Of a DNA stretch of 64,000 nucleotides, positions 59,000 through 64,000 are shown one piece after another. The translations under genes and the position numbers were made by a program. The notes under the pieces are model-generated. The model was not told the origin of the DNA and did not search any database. It saw only the letters and a list, made by a program, of their open reading frames with translations. This stretch comes from Hyalella azteca (lineage: Eukaryota > Arthropoda > Malacostraca > Amphipoda > Hyalellidae). The DNA is taken from contig NW_025943791.1 of NCBI RefSeq assembly GCF_000764305.2, forward strand, positions 248,001 through 312,000, given 5' to 3'. Every line of letters begins with the position of its first letter. Positions within the stretch are counted from its first letter, which is position 1.

Positions 59000-61010
59000 G
59001 GACGGAAATTTGAAGCAGATCTTCTGGCAAAACAAATAATCCTGAACTGACATATTGCAAAGACGAAACAATTGAACTGATATAAACTGTACTGAAACAG
59101 GCAACGTCTTACGTTGACTAACAGAGTATCTACTCTGACTGATAGACTAAAAAAAATAATTAGACCTTGTGATGAGTTTAGGACGTCGTAGCTCACGGTC
59201 AAGCTGATGCTCCGCCTTCGTCGTCCCCCGTCTCCGAGTCGTCGTCGGATGGAACGTTGGACGTGTTCCGTCAATTTGCCCTCCTTTGGGCCAGCTGATG
59301 CAAGATGCTGTTGCTTGTCACTTGCTGAGGGTGGTTTCCCATTACTGGACAATCCGGGATCTTTCTCAACCACTTGTCCAGTCGTCCCTTAAATGTTGCA
59401 AGGATAAACTCCCCTCCTCTCAGTGCTTTTGGCAAGACATTAAAGAGCATCGGCCCTAAACATTAAAGAGCCTCGTTTGGGGGCCAGTCCGTTTATCATC
59501 TTCCAAGTGTACAGTATGATATAACTTTCCCTTCTCTCCAGTGAGTACAGTTCCAGGTGTTTCAGCCTTCCCCAGTAGTTCAGGTTCAGCTCCCTCATGC
59601 CGCTGATCCTGTACGTGAAGGTCCGCGGCACTGCCTCCAGTTTTCGCACCGCACCAGCCTTGAGTGGCGACCAAAGTTGGCAGCAATACTCAAGATTGGG
59701 GAGCACGAGGGCTCTGAAGAGTGTAATCATTGGTGCTGCTTTTCTCGTTCGAAATGTCCGCCATATCCGCCCCATCCGTTGCCGGCTGCGCGCAACTTTT
59801 TCCTCGATTTAGGCATCGAACGTGGCTTCAGTACTCATCAACACTCCGAGATCCCGAACTAGTTGCTTCTCCTCAATTTCTGTGGCATCTGATGCCAAGT
59901 AGCGATGTGGCATCCCGATCTCTGTGCGGACTCTGTATCTGATTACTTCGAACTTGGTGCCGTTGAACTGCATAGTGTTCACTAGGGCCCAATCGTAGAT
60001 TGACGATAGATCATCCTGTAATCTCTCGCAGTCTAGGTCATCTGTGATCTTCATCTGCACTCTTGTATCGTCCGCAAATGATGATGTAGATGCGTGGGTG
60101 AGTTCCGAGTCTATATCGGCAATGTGGATGAGGAAGAGGATCGGTCCAAGCACTGAGCCCTGCGGGACTCCGCTTTTCACCCTCGCTTCTCTCGATTTCG
60201 AATTTCCATTTGCGACAGCTTGTACTCTATCTGTAAGGAAGTTGTGGATCCACCTCAACAGGCTTCCTCCTACCCCCAACAGCCTCAGCTTTCTAAAGAG
60301 CACCCCATGGTCAACTTTGTCAAAAGCTTTAGCAAAGTCCAGGTATATCACGTCCACGCCAGCTCCCTCTTCCAGCTGGGCCACTAGACGGTGATGGTGC
60401 TCCAGTAACTGCGACAAACAGGAACGATTACCCCGGAAACCATGTTGTCCGTTATTATACAGGTCAGCCTCTTCCATATACCGGGCAAGCCTCCTGACCA
60501 CTACCTTCTCAAAAACCTTGATCACATGTGAGGTCAAGGTCACAGGTCTGTAATTTTGGGGTCTGTCCCTCGCACCTCCTTTGTGGATTGGCGTTATCAG
60601 TCCTACTTTTAGGCCCTCAGGAATAATTCCCTCCATCATTGAGGCTTTCCAGAGCATTGTGAGCGGAGCCTTCAGTGCTCCAACACACTTCTTCAACGGC
60701 ACTGCCGGAATTCCATCGGGTCCTGGTGCTGAGAACGTCGCCAATTCTTTGATATTTATTTCCATATCTTCTGGCCCAAACTCAATGTTCTCCAACCCCC
60801 CTCCTCCTGGTAGTTCCTGGAGAACTTCGATTTCATTCTCCTCCCTTGTGTAGCGAGGGTTACTGAAGACTGATTCAAACTGTGATCCCAGTAACTCACA
60901 CATACCCTTGTCATCTCCTACAAGGACATCGTTATCCTTCAGCGGACCCACTGGCGTCTTTATTCTAGCCTTGAACTGGGCGCATTTGAAAAAAAGTACG
61001 GGGCAGAACA
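59000..61010 (-). mobile_element. LINE of a second CR1/L2-like family, 5'-truncated (copy 3)
   Basis: On the minus strand: a long open RT (61035-59809), then a frameshift into the C-terminal part (59775-59440), then LDKWLRKIPD-like and NSILHQLAQ-like sequence (59400-59250) and a 3' UTR to about 59000. Its motifs differ clearly from copies 1 and 2 (VPQGSVLGPILFLIHIADID, SFADDTRV, LVRDLGVLM), so it is a separate family. No endonuclease lies upstream; the 5' end is near 61000. Confidence 0.85.
59440..59775 (-). pseudogene. LINE copy 3 C-terminal thumb part
   Basis: Continues the RT after the frameshift: RALVLPNLEYCCQLWSPLKA, a stretch with FTYRISGMRELNYWGRL-like order, then LYSLERRESYIILYTWKMIN. 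These are the usual post-palm blocks of CR1/L2 ORF2. An 11-bp repeat (TAAACATTAAAGAGC-type) near 59440-59470 lies at the end. Confidence 0.8.
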
Positions 61011-61035
61011 GCGATTTGAGCAGAATCTGTATCAC
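59809..61035 (-). pseudogene. LINE copy 3 reverse transcriptase, 408 open codons
   Basis: Motifs in order: FSAPGPDGIPAVPLKKC (about residue 95), PIHKGGARDRPQNYRPVTL (about 155), NNGQHGFRGNRSCLSQLLEH (about 195), GVDVIYLDFAKAFDKVDHG (first catalytic Asp, about 225), VKSGVPQGSVLGPILFLIHI (about 285), SFADDTRVQMK (catalytic DD, about 320) and QLVRDLGVLMSTE (about 395). All three catalytic aspartates are present and no stop interrupts the 408 codons, so it decayed late or recently. The first 15-20 residues are probably flank. The ORF is lost to a frameshift at about 59810; the next frame continues with MGRIWRTFRTRKAAPMITLF and RALVLPNLEYCCQLWSPL. Confidence 0.9.
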
Positions 61036-61184
61036 TGGAAATTATGGGCATACAATAGTGGTTAGTCAGATTCTGACTACTGAGCAGCACACGGTACACG
61101 AGTGTTATGACTGCAGTGGAAATAGAATAGAGGTGCCAATCACGAGGTGCCTTGCAGCCGAAGTGGAAATGATGGTAGTACCCG

Positions 61185-61345
61185 TGCATAGAGGCAGGGC
61201 AGTCGAGTGGTTATAACGTTGTGAGTTTGCATTGGAGCAATCAGTTTCTGGTTCAAACACATCAAGCCGCGATAATTCGATGATATCAAGAATCGGTAGC
61301 AGGTCTAATTTGACCTTAAGAACGCTGACACTATTGTTACAGCTC
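61185..61345 (+). mobile_element. SINE with LINE-type tail
   Basis: A box CAGTCGAGTGG (61200-61210), B box GGTTCAAACAC (61250-61260), then AAGAATCGGTAGCAGGTC (about 61290-61307) and an AGAACGCTGACAC end. It is shorter than the SINE at 9567, lacking the GGCCGGGCGG body, so it is a different subfamily sharing the tail. Confidence 0.7.
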
Positions 61346-61349
61346 AGGG

Positions 61350-64000
61350 TGCAAGAGTAGAGGAAGAGCATCAGGAACTGTATCGGTAAACAGCGCGTGA
61401 CGAAGAGTGCAAATTGAAAGTGGAACGAAATGTTTGATATACTGAACATGGAGGACTTCACATACTGGACTGCATTTTGTGGTAATAATACCGGGTTCAT
61501 TGTAGTGGAACGAAACATTGTACTTTTCTCCTAAATCTAATATGCTAATTTTAGACCTCATATTTTTAGTGAATTTTTCACCACCATTTTGAACATTGAA
61601 AGATATGTTCACAAGCATGAATATACTACTGAAAAATTTTATTTCCAGAGTTTTCTCAAAAATACCCAAGCATTAATTGTGAATAAACATCAAGATAAGA
61701 GTTCAAATGAGTCTATGTTTTGTCAAGATAAACTCGAATCTTAACAAGAAATGACCATTTGGGCGAACATATGGTTCTGCTGTAGATCATTTCCTTTGCA
61801 GGACCAGTCAAGATTGCGATAAAGTTTATCTTCTAAGAGCAGTAAATTGACTCTCAGATATTTCAAAGATAAACTTTGCTTGGTACAAATGATGAATACT
61901 GATTGAGCAAAAACGCTTCCGAAATTATTTGACTTTGCAGAGCTGATTTGCAGAGCCTTCACGTGTGGCATTGTGAATATTCCCTGTTCTTTATAAATCA
62001 ATAAAGATCAAATGAATACCGTTCCGGCAGATTCACAGTGATTGGGAAAGGGATACGTATTTGTTGAGAAAAGTTATATTATGGGATGTCTGTGTGATAA
62101 CCCGTCGTGTGTAATCCTCAGAAATTATGAAGCTTGACAAATCATATTGGGCTCGGCAGGCACTCCATAATAGCGGCGAAATTTGTATATGAGTTGTTTG
62201 CATGGCGATTCTCTATTGAATTATGGACCCGACCAACAAAAATAATCAAGTCTTTTTAAATCCGTCAGCCAGTAACTGACGGCTTCCCAAGCTAAACCCA
62301 ACAATCACCGACGAGAAGTTCGCTGCTACGTGTACGTAAGACGTTACGGAAGTCCGAGCAAGTCTTGATGGTTTGGCCGCAGAAATATACAGCTATTTTT
62401 CTGATAAACAGTCGCAACGTAAATATGAGACAAAAGTATCAAATTGCAGGGTTCTACCTATCTCAGAATATAATAATTATTTCGTTATAAGCCCTTAAAA
62501 TTTGACTAGAAATTATTATTTTCCGAATAATTCGGCAACGTGAATAAATATTATTTGAGTATTAATATATACATTCGGCAGGTAAACATGAGTGGAAAGA
62601 AATCTTGGTGTTGGAATACTATTCTAAAGTTCGCAATATCGTTGCCAAATTCCGCCGCCAATTTCACTGACGATCCTAAACCGAACAATGAGTGCAAAGC
62701 CAGCTTGCGGGTCGGAAAGATATCCGTATATTTTCTCGTCATTAGCAGGTTGTAATGAATATCAATTTAAAGTATATTTTACGGATGCTAAATATCATAA
62801 TTTATCACGATAATTCTGAATTTACATTCACGGCGTTTAAATGAAAGTTTTCAATTTTGTCCCTTCCACCTACGGTAGCTCGATGTATGTATTTACGTCA
62901 TGAAAAAATGTAGTAATTAGGAAGCTCCACAATCATTGTCACATTAAATTGTCGATTGATCCCTTTCTTTACCGCATCACCTTTTCAGTAGAGCTATTCC
63001 TGGAATTTATACGACACTGTTCCGCTAACGATATTTTTTTATCTTACCAAATTAAAAAAGTAAAAACGGTAATACTTGCAGACTATATCCACAAGATATT
63101 ATTCAATACATGAAAATTCTACTAGTCACATGATCATTTATGCTATGGTGGCTACAGCGCGCTAAATGACGTGGTGAAAACTATTGTACGGTTTCATATT
63201 AAATAAAAAATACTTACATTATCTATGCACAGGATTGCAAAGTTTTATCTGGAACTTTTTCTTATCATGGATGTTCTCCAGATAATGAAAATCACTTTCA
63301 TTCAATTAGATGCATCTTTTCGTATCACTTTAATACCTAACATAAAAATGTAGACCTCGGAGTGATATTTAAATTTCGTCAAAATGATGTTGAATAATTT
63401 ATGTCTTAAAAGTGTTTATGTAGTAATATCCGCGAAACTGCAAAAAATTGTTAACGTTTGTTTAAATCGTTAATTATAAAGTTTATTAACGCTACAATTC
63501 TATACATCGTGCTCGAAAATTTTTAGCGAATGTTTGCAATGATGAATTTCAAACATTGGAGGTCAAACCAATTATTTAAACTGTAAATATCAGGCCAAAG
63601 CGACCGAGCAAGGCGATGTTCCGAAACATTTTTTCTGAACACTTAGCATAAGCAATCTAAGCATTCAGTGGAAGTTAATGTTCCATATTAAAATAAGTGC
63701 AATCATTTGTTTGTAAGAAACTCTCATATCCACTCCTAGCTTACTTTTAAGCAGAAAATGTTCCGAAATTATAGTGAACTAATTTTCATTTTACCGTCAG
63801 TAATTTTAGACATCAAACAGATTCGCTCGCTGCTATTACTTCCTCCTGAAATATTCCATGGAATTGAATTTGGACTAAACGAACTTCTCTCGCCTTTTGC
63901 ATGCCGCTCAGTAGAAGATCTATCGAGGCGTCGAAATTATTTAGTGGATACATCGTTCACGTGCGTATTTATTATGAGTGAAATAAAGATCAAAGGTTCA
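61350..64000. other. AT-rich DNA, nothing recognised
   Basis: No domain-bearing ORF, array or transposon end. A 71-codon + ORF at 62540-62755 is preceded by an acceptor-like CATTCGGCAG but shows no domain and is out of phase with exon 5 of the PAN/EGF gene. Confidence 0.45.

Noticed and set aside
62540..62755. 71-codon ORF as a host exon
   Set aside because: Acceptor-like site present but phase does not match exon 5 and no domain is seen.

Overview
This window is AT-rich, gene-poor nuclear DNA of an animal, most likely an invertebrate. The evidence is spliceosomal exons with GT..AG borders, CR1/L2-type LINEs, tRNA-headed SINEs, hAT-like MITEs, and Penelope-like elements (PLEs) of the GIY-YIG class. 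The PAN/apple plus EGF-like exon set would suit an arthropod, mollusc or similar lineage; I cannot place it closer. No bacterial operon, rRNA, intact tRNA gene or CRISPR array was seen.

Host genes. The best supported gene is on the + strand. Five exons (39183-39285, 43398-43514, 44965-45050, 49670-49829, 50860-50991) join in phase 1, 1, 0, 1 and encode a signal peptide, a PAN/apple-like domain, an EGF-like segment and a second Cys-containing segment. The gene continues past 50991; its later exons are uncertain (candidates near 54179 and 58127). Its introns hold a full-span LINE relic (antisense), a second LINE relic (sense), a 23-bp satellite and a 15-bp satellite. A second, weaker gene signal is one minus-strand exon (26061-26351) with a serine/alanine-rich N-terminus and a good donor site. 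No other convincing host exon was found in the first 39 kb.

Layout. 1-5.1 kb: PLE and LINE fragments. 6.1-7.6 kb: a hAT-like element inside a minisatellite. 8.9-9.2 kb: a 26-bp array of CRE-like palindromes. 9.4-11.3 kb: a minisatellite split by a SINE, then a second SINE split by a MITE. 11.6-16.0 kb: five different minisatellites. 18.9-19.3 kb: a MITE with a perfect 8-bp target duplication. 20-27 kb: mostly unassigned. 27.4-28.1, 31.5, 32.9-33.3, 33.9-34.2 and 36.0-36.2 kb: more minisatellites. 39-51 kb: PAN/EGF gene. 51.2-53.3 kb: a 2.1-kb near-perfect palindrome of two PLE copies. 55-57.4 kb: TTAA-bounded repeat region. 59-61 kb: a third LINE with a 408-codon open RT. 61.35 kb to the end: nothing recognised.

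Main themes. The SINEs carry the same 3' tail as the LINE at 40-43 kb, which suggests that LINE family mobilises them. PLE 3' ends keep degenerate hammerhead-ribozyme-like cores. At least 14 unrelated minisatellites occur in 64 kb. Several have units that are multiples of 3 and so create long false ORFs; three carry palindromic transcription-factor-like motifs at fixed spacing.
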